Positions 8,215-17,939 of a stretch of DNA of 64,000 bases are shown in pieces. The first letter of the stretch is position 1. Every line of letters starts with the position of its first letter. The stretch comes from Marinobacter sp. SS13-12. Its GTDB lineage: Bacteria; Pseudomonadota; Gammaproteobacteria; Pseudomonadales; Oleiphilaceae. The position numbers were made by a program, and so were the translations under genes. The stretch is from positions 1,550,001 through 1,614,000 of the forward strand of contig NZ_JASSUA010000001.1 in assembly GCF_030227115.1 (NCBI RefSeq), read 5' to 3'. The notes beneath the pieces were generated by a model. The model had not been told where the DNA came from. It saw nothing but the letters and a program-made list of their open reading frames with translations, and made no database searches.

Positions 8215-10359
8215 GTGTCTAACGGAATCCGCTTAGTTTTTATGGCGCTGATGATTCTGGCCATGACTGCCAATGCCCAGCCGCTGAGCGAGTATGAGCC
8301 CGCGGCAGGGCGCCAGGTGATTCAGATTGCCATCCCGTCCGTGACCGACTTCCAGCCGCGCGAAGATAACCGTGCCATTCAGGAGCTCTATGCTGGAGAT
8401 GAACTGGTGGGCTACGCCTACCAGACACTCGATTTCGTGCAGACCCCGGCCTATTCCGGCAAACCCCTGAACGCCATGGTAGTGCTCGACACCGAGGGCG
8501 AGATCAAGCGCGCGCGGGTGATACACCATGATGAGCCGATTCTTCTGATCGGCATCCCCGAAATCAAGATGCACGAATTTACTGACCAGTACACCGGCCT
8601 CAAAGCAGACCAGAGAGTCACGGTGGGCGGTAAGTCAACCGAACGCCGCATGGCCGTTGATGGCCTGTCGGGTGCTACGGTGACGGTGATGGTGATCAAT
8701 GAGGTCATCATGAGGACCGCTCACCGGATAGCGGGGGAGCTGGGCCTGGTCGAAAGTACCGGTGTTGGTGAACGCCCTCCCATGGCAGAGGTCGATACAG
8801 ACAGCTTCCGTAAAAGATCCTGGACGGAACTGACCGGTGACGGCTCCATCCGTCGGATGTTGGTAACTCGCGGTCAGGCAGACGATGCCTTTGTTGGTGG
8901 CCCGGCCGAAGGTGTTGAAACCGCCGCCCCGGGAGAGCGCGACGATCCTCTGATTGATCTCTACGTAGCCTACCTGAATGTTCCCACCATTGGCCGAAAC
9001 CTGCTGGGTGGCAAGCAGTATGAATGGCTGACCTCGGAATTGAAGGAAGGTGAGCATGCCATTGCCGTGATGGCCAGGGGTGAGTATTCCTTCAAGGGGT
9101 CCGGTTATGTTCGTGGAGGAATCTTCGATCGCATTCAGATCCGCCAGTTCGGGGACACCTTCAATTTCCGTGACCTTGATTACTATCGCCTGAGTGATGT
9201 GTACCTGGGCGACATGCCACGCCTGCCTGAAATGGCGATCTTCATTATTCGCCAGCAGTACAACTTCGACCCGGGCACACCCTGGTCGCTGGAGCTGTCC
9301 GTCAAACGCCAGACCGGTCCCCTGGACAGCGAGTTTGCAGTATTCCCGATGGAATATCAGCTGCCGGAACAGTACTACACCCGGCCAGAAGTGGAGTTGA
9401 CCGAAGAAGAGTGGCTGGAAGCACAACCCATGTGGGTGCAGGTCTGGTATCAGCGCCAGTTCCAGATCATTGTTCTGGGTATCGGACTTGGCGTTCTGAT
9501 GTTCATCCTGTTTTTCCAGGACTGGCTGGTCAAGAAGCCCAAGATAACCCGCTGGATACGCCACGCCTTTCTGACCTATACCCTGTTCTTTATTGGCTGG
9601 TATGCCCTGGGGCAACTGTCGATCGTCAACGTGCTGACGTTCGTCAACAGCCTGATCAGCGGGTTCCGTTGGGAGACCTTCCTCGTGGACCCGGTGATAT
9701 TCATTCTCTGGGCAACGGTCGCCGGTATCGTTCTGTTGTGGGGGCGGGCGGTTTACTGTGGCTGGCTCTGTCCGTTTGGTGCGCTTCAGGAGCTGGTGAA
9801 CGAAATTGCCCGCAAGCTAAAAGTGCCCCAATACACGGTACCGTTTGCCATCCATGAGCGCCTCTGGGCCATCAAGTACATCGTTCTGCTGGTGCTGTTC
9901 GGCGTCTCCCTGGACTCCCTGGCTACCGCCGAAAAAATGGCTGAAATAGAGCCGTTCAAGACTGCCATCACCTTGCGCTTTGATCGCAGCTGGCCATTCG
10001 TTACCTATGCCGTGCTGCTGATCGGGGTGAATCTGTTCACCCGCAAAGTCTTCTGCCGGTACATGTGCCCTCTGGGCGCAGCGCTGGCGCTACCCACCAA
10101 GTTGAGGGTTTTCGATTGGCTGAAACGTCGCAAAGAGTGCGGCCACCCATGCCGGCTGTGTGAGCACGAGTGCGAAGTGCAGGCAATCCATCCTGACGGC
10201 ACCATCAATTACCAGGAGTGCCATTACTGCCTCGACTGCCAGATGACCTATTTCGACGACAAGAAGTGCCCGCCATTGATTGTCAAACGCCGTGGCAAGC
10301 GCCGTGGCCATAACGCACCGGGCCATCCGGAACAAATACCGGTCACCCAGGTGACATAA
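8215..10359 (+). CDS. nosR: Membrane flavo-iron-sulfur protein NosR
   Basis: NosR supplies electrons to, and supports expression and maturation of, nitrous oxide reductase. The 714-residue protein has a signal segment, a periplasmic FMN-binding domain with SGAT at residues 152-155 (Thr155 is the expected covalent FMN site, which needs an ApbE transferase not found here), membrane helices from about residue 415, [10 protein letters not shown] and [11 protein letters not shown] motifs, and a cytoplasmic ferredoxin part with CRLCEHEC and CHYCLDC. A GTG start at 8215 follows a GGGGG site; ATG at 8242 is possible. The gene heads nosRZDFYL and has an FNR box before it. Confidence 0.95.
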   Translation: MSNGIRLVFMALMILAMTANAQPLSEYEPAAGRQVIQIAIPSVTDFQPREDNRAIQELYAGDELVGYAYQTLDFVQTPAYSGKPLNAMVVLDTEGEIKRARVIHHDEPILLIGIPEIKMHEFTDQYTGLKADQRVTVGGKSTERRMAVDGLSGATVTVMVINEVIMRTAHRIAGELGLVESTGVGERPPMAEVDTDSFRKRSWTELTGDGSIRRMLVTRGQADDAFVGGPAEGVETAAPGERDDPLIDLYVAYLNVPTIGRNLLGGKQYEWLTSELKEGEHAIAVMARGEYSFKGSGYVRGGIFDRIQIRQFGDTFNFRDLDYYRLSDVYLGDMPRLPEMAIFIIRQQYNFDPGTPWSLELSVKRQTGPLDSEFAVFPMEYQLPEQYYTRPEVELTEEEWLEAQPMWVQVWYQRQFQIIVLGIGLGVLMFILFFQDWLVKKPKITRWIRHAFLTYTLFFIGWYALGQLSIVNVLTFVNSLISGFRWETFLVDPVIFILWATVAGIVLLWGRAVYCGWLCPFGALQELVNEIARKLKVPQYTVPFAIHERLWAIKYIVLLVLFGVSLDSLATAEKMAEIEPFKTAITLRFDRSWPFVTYAVLLIGVNLFTRKVFCRYMCPLGAALALPTKLRVFDWLKRRKECGHPCRLCEHECEVQAIHPDGTINYQECHYCLDCQMTYFDDKKCPPLIVKRRGKRRGHNAPGHPEQIPVTQVT

Positions 10360-10415
10360 GAAAAGCAGTAAATCCAAATGCAATACCGCCATTACCAACA
10401 ACGGAGTTGGACGCT

Positions 10416-12305
10416 ATGAAGAAAAGAGAAGAACTCGGTAACGATGCACCGGAAGAGAGCGGCCTTAGCCGCCGGAAATTCCTGGGTGCAACCGCACTGG
10501 CAGGTGCCGTAGGCGCGACGGGCCTGGGTGGCGCCGTGATGACCCGGGACTCCTGGGCTGCCGCAGTCAAGGACGCCCAGAACAAGTATAGCGTTGCCCC
10601 CGGCGAGCTGGACGAATACTACGGCTTCTGGAGCGGTGGTCACCAGGGCGAGGTGCGTGTCCTTGGCGTGCCGTCCATGCGTGAGCTGATGCGTATTCCG
10701 GTTTTCAACGTGGACTCCGCCACCGGCTGGGGCATCACCAATGAGAGCAAGGAGATACTTGGCGGCGATCGGCAGTATCTGAATGGTGACTGTCACCACC
10801 CGCACATCTCCATGGAAGACGGGCGTTACGATGGCAAATACCTGTTCATCAACGACAAGGCCAACAGCCGTATTGCACGTATCCGCCTGGATATCATGAA
10901 GACGGACAAGATCACACACATTCCAAACGTCCAGGCGATTCACGGCCTGCGGCTGCAAAAAGTGCCGCGCACCAAGTACGTGTTCTGTAACGCGGAATTT
11001 GTGATTCCACACCCGAATGACGGCAGTGATTTCAGCCTGGAAAACAGCTACACCATGTTCAGTGCTGTTGATGCAGACACCATGGAAGTGGCCTGGCAGG
11101 TGATTGTGGACGGCAACCTGGATAACACCGACGCCGACTACACCGGCAAATATGCCGCTTCCACCTGTTACAACTCGGAAAAAGCGGCAGATCTCGCTGG
11201 CACCATGCGCAATGACCGCGACTGGGTTGTCGTGTTCAATGTCGAGCGTATTGAAGCGGCCGTCAAGAGCGGCGACTTCAAGACCGTTGGTGACTCCGAT
11301 GTGCCGGTGGTGGACGGGCGTGAAGGCTCGAAACTGACCCGTTACATTCCGGTTCCGAAGAACCCGCACGGTCTGAATACGTCGCCGGACGGCAAGTACT
11401 TCATTGCCAACGGCAAGCTGTCACCGACCTGTTCCATTATCCAGATCGACAAGCTGGACGATCTCTTCGATGACAATATCGAGCTGCGCGACGCCATCGT
11501 CGCCGAGCCGGAGCTGGGCCTCGGGCCCCTGCACACCACCTATGATGGTCGTGGCAACGCCTACACCACCCTGTTCATCGACAGTCAGGTGTGTAAGTGG
11601 AACATTGCCGATGCGATCAAGGATTACAACGGTGAGAAGACCAATTACATCCGTCAGAAGCTGGATGTGCACTACCAGCCTGGCCACAACCATGCGTCCC
11701 TGACCGAATCCCGCGATGCGGACGGCAAATGGCTGGTGGTGCTGTCGAAGTTCTCCAAGGACCGCTTCCTGCCGGTAGGTCCGCTGCATCCGGAGAATGA
11801 TCAGCTGATCGATATTTCCGGCGAGGAGATGAAGCTGGTTCACGATGGCCCTGCGTTTGCTGAGCCACACGACTGTATCCTGGTTCGTCGTGATCAGATC
11901 AAGACCAAGAAGATCTACAGCCGTGACGATCCGTTCTTTGCAAGCGCCCGTGCGCAGGCTGAGAAGGATGGCATTACTCTGGAGGCTGCCAACGAGATTA
12001 TCCGTGACGGCAACAAGGTACGTGTTTACATGACCTCTGTGGCGCCGCAGTTCGGGACTACGGAGTTCAGGGTCAAGGAGGGTGATGAGGTTACGGTGTA
12101 TGTGACCAATCTGGACTCCATCGAGGATGTGTCTCACGGGTTCGTTATGGTGAACCATGGTGTGAGTATGGAGATCAGTCCGCAGCAGACGTCGTCGGTG
12201 ACCTTTACGGCGGGTAAGCCTGGGGTTTACTGGTACTACTGCAGCTGGTTCTGCCATGCGCTGCACATGGAGATGGGGGGTCGCATGTTGGTCGAGAAAG
12301 CCTGA
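10416..12305 (+). CDS. nosZ: Nitrous oxide reductase NosZ (Tat type)
   Basis: NosZ reduces N2O to N2 in the periplasm. The 629-residue protein has a twin-arginine signal (SRRKFLG), a seven-bladed propeller that carries the CuZ ligands (DCHHPHIS is one such His site), and a C-terminal cupredoxin domain with the CuA motif [12 protein letters not shown]. The Tat signal and length place it with clade I enzymes. ATG at 10416 was chosen over an in-frame TTG at 10407 because ACGGAG lies 9 bases upstream. NosR precedes it by 56 bases. Confidence 0.97.
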   Translation: MKKREELGNDAPEESGLSRRKFLGATALAGAVGATGLGGAVMTRDSWAAAVKDAQNKYSVAPGELDEYYGFWSGGHQGEVRVLGVPSMRELMRIPVFNVDSATGWGITNESKEILGGDRQYLNGDCHHPHISMEDGRYDGKYLFINDKANSRIARIRLDIMKTDKITHIPNVQAIHGLRLQKVPRTKYVFCNAEFVIPHPNDGSDFSLENSYTMFSAVDADTMEVAWQVIVDGNLDNTDADYTGKYAASTCYNSEKAADLAGTMRNDRDWVVVFNVERIEAAVKSGDFKTVGDSDVPVVDGREGSKLTRYIPVPKNPHGLNTSPDGKYFIANGKLSPTCSIIQIDKLDDLFDDNIELRDAIVAEPELGLGPLHTTYDGRGNAYTTLFIDSQVCKWNIADAIKDYNGEKTNYIRQKLDVHYQPGHNHASLTESRDADGKWLVVLSKFSKDRFLPVGPLHPENDQLIDISGEEMKLVHDGPAFAEPHDCILVRRDQIKTKKIYSRDDPFFASARAQAEKDGITLEAANEIIRDGNKVRVYMTSVAPQFGTTEFRVKEGDEVTVYVTNLDSIEDVSHGFVMVNHGVSMEISPQQTSSVTFTAGKPGVYWYYCSWFCHALHMEMGGRMLVEKA

Positions 12306-12365
12306 TTTAGGCTTGGTTCTGAGCCGGGACTCTTGCGGGAGTTCCGGCCATCAGGCTTTGGAGTA

Positions 12366-12483
12366 GCAACCCAAGTGGAGAGACCTTTCCAAAACACGCT
12401 CCTTGCGGCACATCCATGTGACGCTTGAGCTACGCCATCCATGGCTCCGCACAGTTTTGGAAAGGTCTCTCCACTTGGATTGC
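12366..12483. repeat. Variable-arm hairpin element, copy B
   Basis: Arms 12366-12395 and 12454-12483 are complementary over 30 bases with one G-T mismatch. The core between them contains CACATCCATGTG and GCCATCCATGGC. It is in the opposite orientation to copy A. The inner ends (CCAAAAC/GTTTTGG) are shared with copies A and C, while the outer arm sequence is private to this copy. It separates nosZ from nosD inside the nos operon, where it could act as a partial terminator or 3' stabiliser of the nosZ message. Confidence 0.88.
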
Positions 12484-12530
12484 CGCACTTCGGTGCTGGC
12501 CTCTTAATGTTTTTTCCTAGAGAGAAGTTG

Positions 12531-13796
12531 ATGATTCAAATTTTGCGTTACGGAGTGGCCCTGACAGTCGCTCTGTTATCGCTGACCGCCCATGCGGACC
12601 TGCAACAACAGCTTGATGCACTGGAGCCAGGTGCTGTCTTTGAGCTTCCCCCCGAGAAACTTTCGTCGCTGGATCTCCGCGTGGCCGGTGTGACGGTGTC
12701 CTGCCATGCCGATACGGTCATCGACGGCGGTGGTGAGGGGAACGCCATCGATATTATGGCGGAGGAGGTGACGTTTTCCGGTTGTGAGGTGCGCAACTGG
12801 GGTGGCGATCTCAATGAGCTGGATGCGGGCATTTTTGTGGCGCGGGAGGCTCGGGGAGCGATTGTCGAGAATAATCGTTTGCAGGGGCCGGCGTTCGGGA
12901 TCTGGCTGGATGCGACGAAGAATGTGACCGTCCGTAATAACAAAGTACGAGGGAAGCCGTCGATCCGTTCCCAGGATCGGGGCAACGGAATTCATATGTT
13001 CAACACCACCGGCGCGTTGATCGAAGGCAATGACATCAGTCAGACCCGGGACGGTATCTATATCGAGACGGCCAACAATAACGAGCTCCGCGGCAACCTG
13101 ATGACAGATCTGCGTTATGGCATTCATTACATGTATTCGATGCACAATCTGCTGGAGGGTAATATCACCCGCGGGACGCGCACCGGGTATGCGTTAATGC
13201 AGAGTAAGTATCTGACGGTGGTCAACAATCGGTCCGAGAACGATGAGAATTACGGCATTCTGATGAATTTCATCACCAACTCCGAGTTGCGGGGCAACGT
13301 GGTGACCGGGGTATCTCAGGGCCAGACAGCGGGGGTTTCGATTTCGGGCGCAGAGGGTAAAGCGGTGTTCATTTATAACTCGCTTTACAACACCTTCGAG
13401 GACAATGTGTTCCGGGAAAGCAATATCGGGATTCATCTGACTGCGGGTTCGGAGGAGAACGAGGTGTTCAACAACGCGTTTGTGAATAACCAGCGTCAGG
13501 TGAAATATGTGGCTACCCGCACCCAGGAGTGGTCGAAGGAGGGGCGGGGCAACTACTGGAGTGATTATCTGGGGTGGGATCGCAATCAGGATGGTATTGG
13601 CGATGTGGCCTATGAGCCCAATGACAATGTGGACCGCCTGCTGTGGACCTACCCGGAGGCCAAGGTGCTGATGTTCAGCCCGGCGGTGGATACCTTGCGT
13701 TGGGTGCAGGATGCGTTTCCCGTCGTCAAAGCTGCTGGTGTGAGTGATTCCCACCCGCTGATGCGCCAGCCAGAACCGTTACAACCGGAGTCGTAA
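12531..13796 (+). CDS. nosD: Copper-cluster maturation protein NosD
   Basis: NosD is a periplasmic right-handed beta-helix protein that works with the NosFY transporter to assemble the CuZ sulfide cluster of NosZ. The 421-residue protein begins with a Sec signal (LRYGVALTVALLSLTAHA) and then shows repeated beta-helix units rich in Asn, such as GNDISQTRDGIYIETANN. The start at 12531 follows a GAGAGAAG site; upstream in-frame codons run through the hairpin element and were rejected. Its stop shares one base with the nosF start. Confidence 0.95.
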   Translation: MIQILRYGVALTVALLSLTAHADLQQQLDALEPGAVFELPPEKLSSLDLRVAGVTVSCHADTVIDGGGEGNAIDIMAEEVTFSGCEVRNWGGDLNELDAGIFVAREARGAIVENNRLQGPAFGIWLDATKNVTVRNNKVRGKPSIRSQDRGNGIHMFNTTGALIEGNDISQTRDGIYIETANNNELRGNLMTDLRYGIHYMYSMHNLLEGNITRGTRTGYALMQSKYLTVVNNRSENDENYGILMNFITNSELRGNVVTGVSQGQTAGVSISGAEGKAVFIYNSLYNTFEDNVFRESNIGIHLTAGSEENEVFNNAFVNNQRQVKYVATRTQEWSKEGRGNYWSDYLGWDRNQDGIGDVAYEPNDNVDRLLWTYPEAKVLMFSPAVDTLRWVQDAFPVVKAAGVSDSHPLMRQPEPLQPES

Positions 13797-14728
13797 TGAG
13801 CTGTTTCCGTCTTGAGAATGTGAGTTACCGCTACGATAAGGCCCTTGTGCTGAATGGTGTTGACCTGCGACTGGAGCCCGGAGAGATTCTCGGGCTGTTT
13901 GGCCACAACGGCGCTGGCAAAACCACCAGCATCAAGCTGATCCTGGGGCTGATGACGCCGAACCAGGGAAAGGTGTCGGTGCTTGATGGCGAGGCGGGTG
14001 ACCCTCATGTCAGTCAGCACATTGGTTACCTGCCGGAGAACGTGATGTTCTACCCGCAACTGACCGGGCGGGAGATTCTGAATCACTTTGCCCGCCTCAA
14101 AGGCGCGCCCCTGAAGCAGGTGCCGGAGCTGCTGGAGCAGGTGGGGCTCAGTGATGCCATGAATGCGCGGGTGAAGACCTACTCCAAAGGCATGCGCCAG
14201 CGCCTGGGGCTTTCCCAGGCGCTTCTGGGCAAACCGAAATTGCTGATGCTGGATGAGCCAACGGTGGGGTTGGACCCGGTGGCAACGGCGGACCTGTATC
14301 GGTTGTTGCGCAAACTGCGGGATGAAGGCACGGGTATTGTGCTGTGCTCCCATGTGCTGCCGGGGGTGGAGCCCTACATCGATCGCGCAGCGATTCTTAC
14401 CGACGGTGCCGTGAAGGCTGTAGGCGACCTCGCCTCCCTGCGTCGGCAGGCGAACATGTCGGTGACCCTGTCCATCGAACCGGCCAACGGCACGGCTGCA
14501 TTGGAGAAAGCTATCACGGGTGCTTCAGCGGCTAATGGCCTGATGATCAAAAAAGACAACGGGCGCCTGCAGGTAGACGTTCGTCCCACAGAGAAAATGG
14601 CGCTGATTCAGGCCCTGCTGGATTCCGGAGAGGTTCGGGACCTGGGCATTTACCAGCCCACGCTGGAGGACGTGTACGTGCACTTTATCGGCTCCGGTGG
14701 CCTGGCTCACCGCGGAGGTGCCCAGTGA
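13796..14728 (+). CDS. nosF: ABC transporter ATP-binding protein NosF
   Basis: NosF is the ATPase of the NosFY transporter, believed to supply a sulfur species for CuZ assembly. The 310-residue protein has Walker A (GHNGAGKTTS), the signature TYSKGMRQRLGLSQAL and Walker B (LLMLDEPTVGLDP), followed by a C-terminal regulatory extension of about 90 residues. It overlaps nosD by one base and nosY by four, so all three are translationally coupled. Confidence 0.96.
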   Translation: MSCFRLENVSYRYDKALVLNGVDLRLEPGEILGLFGHNGAGKTTSIKLILGLMTPNQGKVSVLDGEAGDPHVSQHIGYLPENVMFYPQLTGREILNHFARLKGAPLKQVPELLEQVGLSDAMNARVKTYSKGMRQRLGLSQALLGKPKLLMLDEPTVGLDPVATADLYRLLRKLRDEGTGIVLCSHVLPGVEPYIDRAAILTDGAVKAVGDLASLRRQANMSVTLSIEPANGTAALEKAITGASAANGLMIKKDNGRLQVDVRPTEKMALIQALLDSGEVRDLGIYQPTLEDVYVHFIGSGGLAHRGGAQ

Positions 14729-15555
14729 ACAGCATCTGGACCATCGCCCGCAAGGAACTCAGTGACAGCCTGCGTAACCGCTGGCTCATCGCCATCGCCC
14801 TGGTGTTTGCCGTGCTGGCCCTGGGCATCGCCTGGTTTGGCGCAGCGGCCTCGGGGCAGGTGGGTTACGCCTCCACACCCGCAACCATTGCCAGCCTGGC
14901 CAGCCTGGGTATTTTCCTCATCCCCCTGATCGCGCTATTACTGGCCTACGACGCCATCGTCGGCGAGGAAGAAGGCGGCACGCTACTGCTGTTGATGACG
15001 TATCCACTGAGCCGTGGCCAGCTGCTATTTGGCAAGTTCCTCGGCCATGGCCTGACCCTGGCGTTTGCCACTCTGATCGGCTTCGGCGTCGCCGGCATCG
15101 CCATTGCCCTGCTGGTGGATGACGTGGCCGTTGGCGCCCTGGCCGCCGCCATGTTCCGGTTTATTGTTTCCACCATCCTGCTGGGCTGGGGCTTCATTGC
15201 GCTGGCCTACCTGATCAGTGTGCGGGTCAGCGAAAAGCCAGTAGCCGCCGGCATGGCCCTGGGTATCTGGTTCTTCTTCGTACTGGTTTTCGACCTGATG
15301 CTGCTGGGCATCCTGGTCGCCAGCGAGGGCAAACTCAGCCCGGAGCTGCTGCCCTGGCTGCTGATGCTCAACCCCACCGACATCTACCGACTGCTCAACA
15401 TCGTTGCCTTCGGCGAGGGCGCACAGTTAAGCGGTGTGCTGAGCCTCGGTGCAGACCTGCCCATTGGTCCGGCAGGAATGTGGTTCGCCCTGGTGCTGTG
15501 GTTTGTTATCCCCCTTACCGGTGCCTGGGCCCTGTTCCGTCGCCGCCGAATCTGA
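14725..15555 (+). CDS. nosY: ABC transporter permease NosY
   Basis: NosY is the membrane partner of NosF. The 276-residue protein has six predicted hydrophobic segments and the opening SIWTIARKELSDSLRNRWL, typical of this ABC-2 permease family. It starts with GTG inside the nosF stop overlap, indicating coupling. nosL follows after 13 bases. Confidence 0.95.
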   Translation: MNSIWTIARKELSDSLRNRWLIAIALVFAVLALGIAWFGAAASGQVGYASTPATIASLASLGIFLIPLIALLLAYDAIVGEEEGGTLLLLMTYPLSRGQLLFGKFLGHGLTLAFATLIGFGVAGIAIALLVDDVAVGALAAAMFRFIVSTILLGWGFIALAYLISVRVSEKPVAAGMALGIWFFFVLVFDLMLLGILVASEGKLSPELLPWLLMLNPTDIYRLLNIVAFGEGAQLSGVLSLGADLPIGPAGMWFALVLWFVIPLTGAWALFRRRRI

Positions 15556-15568
15556 TCCGGAGATTGCC

Positions 15569-16132
15569 ATGCGTACTATTAACGTTAAAACTTTGTCGGT
15601 AGCGGTGATGTTTGCCATTTTCCTGGCCGGCTGCTCCGAAACGGAAGAACAGGTCACCGAAAAGCCCGACCCGGTCCACATCGAATCCGGCGACGAATGC
15701 CATGTCTGCGGCATGGCCATCACCCGTTTCCCCGGCCCGAAAGGTGAAGCCATAACCGCCCGGGAGCAGAAAGTGAACAAATTCTGTTCAACCCGCGACA
15801 TGTTCTCCTGGGTACTGCAGCCCGAAAATGCCAAACGCGACCACACCCTCTACGTACACGACATGGCTCAGACCGACTGGGAACACCCGGACGACACTGC
15901 ATTGATCGACGCCCGGGAGGCTTTCTTTGTGGTGGGGTCGGAGCGCACCGGAGCCATGGGGCCAACCCTGGCTTCGTTCGCATCGGAAAATTCGGCGCTG
16001 GAGTTCGCCAACGAATTTGGCGGAGAGGTAGTCAAGTTCCAGGATGTGACCATGCAACACCTGACCCGGGACATGAGCCAGACTGTGTCAGACCACAACA
16101 TGGAAATGAGCAGTCACGACGGCAATCACTGA
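15569..16132 (+). CDS. nosL: Copper chaperone lipoprotein NosL
   Basis: NosL is an outer-membrane-type lipoprotein that delivers Cu(I) to NosZ. The 187-residue protein has a lipoprotein signal ending in LAGC and the copper-binding CHVCGMAI motif near mature residue 30. It also has a His/Met-rich tail with HNMEMSSHDGNH that could bind copper. A longer upstream frame overlapping nosY was rejected because CGGAGA lies just before ATG 15569. It closes the nos operon; a strong hairpin element follows. Confidence 0.94.
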   Translation: MRTINVKTLSVAVMFAIFLAGCSETEEQVTEKPDPVHIESGDECHVCGMAITRFPGPKGEAITAREQKVNKFCSTRDMFSWVLQPENAKRDHTLYVHDMAQTDWEHPDDTALIDAREAFFVVGSERTGAMGPTLASFASENSALEFANEFGGEVVKFQDVTMQHLTRDMSQTVSDHNMEMSSHDGNH

Positions 16133-16142
16133 ATTCGCATAA

Positions 16143-16250
16143 GCCCGGAAGTGGGTGGGCCCTCCGGGATCGTCAAAAACATGGATGTTTTTGTCGAGCG
16201 TACATGGACGTATTCACAGCGTATCCCGGAGGGCCCACCCACTTCCGGGC
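16143..16250. repeat. Variable-arm hairpin element, copy D
   Basis: Arms 16143-16170 and 16223-16250 are perfect 28-base inverted repeats with a GC-rich sequence unlike the arms of the other copies. The core holds ACATGGATGT and TACATGGACGTA, echoing the CATGGATG motifs of copies A-C but otherwise different. It lies between convergent nosL and moaA and may serve as a bidirectional terminator. Confidence 0.85.
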
Positions 16251-16297
16251 GTTCACTCCGAGCCAGAAGCTCCGGGCGTTAACTCAGAGCCAGAGTC

Positions 16298-17290
16298 TCA
16301 ACCGCCAGTCATATTCATAAACCGAAGAATCTGCACATCCCCCTCACTGGAGAAGTGATGCCGCTCAGGCTTCAGATCCATGGCATTTATGATGGTTTCA
16401 CGCAGCTTGTCATTGGTCACCGGATGGCCGCGCAGAACACGGCGCAAGTCCACCGAATGTTCATTGCCAAGGCAAAGCAGCAGGCGACCCTCTACCGTCA
16501 CGCGAACGCGGTTGCAGGTTGAACAGAAATTGTGGGAATGAGGTGAAATAAAACCGACACGGGAATCGCTGCCCCGCATCCGGTAATAGCGGGCAGGACC
16601 GCCGGAGTCTTCAGGCGTGGGTATCAGCTCATGTCGCTGGCTGATAATGTCGCGAACTTCATCGCTGGTGCACAACACCTGACCGCGGTCATGGTCAGAA
16701 ATCTCACCCAGCGGCATTTCCTCGATAAAGGTAATGTCCACCTTTTTCTTGCGGGCAAACTCCACCAGCTCCGGCACTTCCTGGTCATTACCGCCTTTCA
16801 TCACCACCGTGTTGAGCTTGATGCCCTCAAAACCAGCGTCCTTGGCAGCATCAATGCCATCCAGCACCTGGCTTAGCCGACCGGTACGGGTGATCCGGTG
16901 AAATTTGTCGGCATCCAGTGAATCCAGGCTGATGTTCAGCCGCTTGAGCCCGGCCTTGCGCAGCGGTTCCGCCATGGTCGGCAGCTGGCTGCCATTGGTG
17001 GTCATGGCAAAATCCCGCAGGCCGTAGCTGCCAATTTCCTTTACCAGCTCCAGAATGTCCTTGCGCACCAGGGGCTCGCCCCCGGTCAGCCGGATTTTTT
17101 CCGTGCCGAGGGAAACAAAGGTTCTGGCCACGCGGGCAATCTCTTCCAGGGTCAGTACCTGTTGGCGGGGCAGGAAGGTCATTTCCTCCGCCATGCAGTA
17201 TACACAGCGAAAATCGCAGCGGTCAGTGACAGACAGACGCACGTAGTTGACGGTGCGGCCAAATCGGTCGGTCAGCTTGGCTTGGGGCAT
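16298..17290 (-). CDS. moaA: GTP 3',8-cyclase MoaA
   Basis: MoaA is the radical SAM enzyme that begins molybdopterin synthesis by rearranging GTP. The 330-residue protein has the N-terminal radical motif [19 protein letters not shown], the C-terminal second cluster motif with CSTCNRVR and a later Cys in LLLCLGN, and ends in the required Gly-Gly. Its place next to the nar genes suggests supply of cofactor to NarG. It runs towards nosL. Confidence 0.96.
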   Translation of the reverse strand: MPQAKLTDRFGRTVNYVRLSVTDRCDFRCVYCMAEEMTFLPRQQVLTLEEIARVARTFVSLGTEKIRLTGGEPLVRKDILELVKEIGSYGLRDFAMTTNGSQLPTMAEPLRKAGLKRLNISLDSLDADKFHRITRTGRLSQVLDGIDAAKDAGFEGIKLNTVVMKGGNDQEVPELVEFARKKKVDITFIEEMPLGEISDHDRGQVLCTSDEVRDIISQRHELIPTPEDSGGPARYYRMRGSDSRVGFISPHSHNFCSTCNRVRVTVEGRLLLCLGNEHSVDLRRVLRGHPVTNDKLRETIINAMDLKPERHHFSSEGDVQILRFMNMTGG

Positions 17291-17396
17291 GGGAATCGTT
17301 CCTGTCCTTCGCTGTATGAGCTCTCATTCGAGAGTGTAGCTCAATTATGGCAAAACAGCCTGTTGAATCCGATACCCCCGCGGGAGTATTCCCCTC

Positions 17397-17879
17397 TCAG
17401 TTGCCACCATCAATGCGGCTGAACAGCAGGTCATTCTCAGTCTGTATGTGGGCTTTCAGGTCGTCGCGGAAGGTCGCGAGTCCCTGGTAGAGACGCTGCC
17501 AGCTTCCGCACGCACCGTCCGGCAAGGTCAGACCATTGGTGAGCCGCTCCAGTTCTTCCAGCGCGGAGCCGTGATCCTCGTGCTCGTGCCGCATCACAGA
17601 TACAGGGCCGCCGGCCATGGCGACCATCCCACGTGTGATCATGGGAAACAGAATCTGCTCTTCCTTGGCCATATGGGCCTCGAGCTCTTCAGCCATCTGC
17701 CCGAGGTGGGCCGAGAGGCCGGCAGGGCAGGCGGTATGGCCGCCGTGAACCCTTTCTACTCTCTCGGAGAGCTGGATCAGTTCCGGTAACTGCTCCCGGT
17801 GGGTGTCGTGGTAACGGGTCAGGATATGTTCGATCAGTTCTTCGTTGGATGCCTGGGTCATAGTTTCAGCAATTGTCAT
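17397..17879 (-). CDS. Hemerythrin-like di-iron protein
   Basis: A 160-residue helical protein with the His/Glu pattern of the hemerythrin HHE fold: HILTRYHDTHREQLPEL, HMAKEEQILFPM, MRHEHEDH and HIQTENDLLF. It resembles the C-terminal part of the iron-centre repair proteins YtfE/ScdA/DnrN but lacks their N-terminal Cys-containing domain. It lies just downstream of the NO reductase gene on the same strand, so it probably belongs to the NO stress response. Binding or delivery of iron or NO is inferred. Confidence 0.85.
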   Translation of the reverse strand: MTIAETMTQASNEELIEHILTRYHDTHREQLPELIQLSERVERVHGGHTACPAGLSAHLGQMAEELEAHMAKEEQILFPMITRGMVAMAGGPVSVMRHEHEDHGSALEELERLTNGLTLPDGACGSWQRLYQGLATFRDDLKAHIQTENDLLFSRIDGGN

Positions 17880-17939
17880 GACAACACTCCTTGGTTTGGG
17901 TTACGCAGAGCGGCCTTCCCTGGCCGGGGCTCTGCTGAA

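Noticed and set aside
17397-17879. Full-length YtfE/ScdA iron-repair protein
   Set aside because: The N-terminal Cys-containing domain of that family is absent, so only a hemerythrin-like call is justified.
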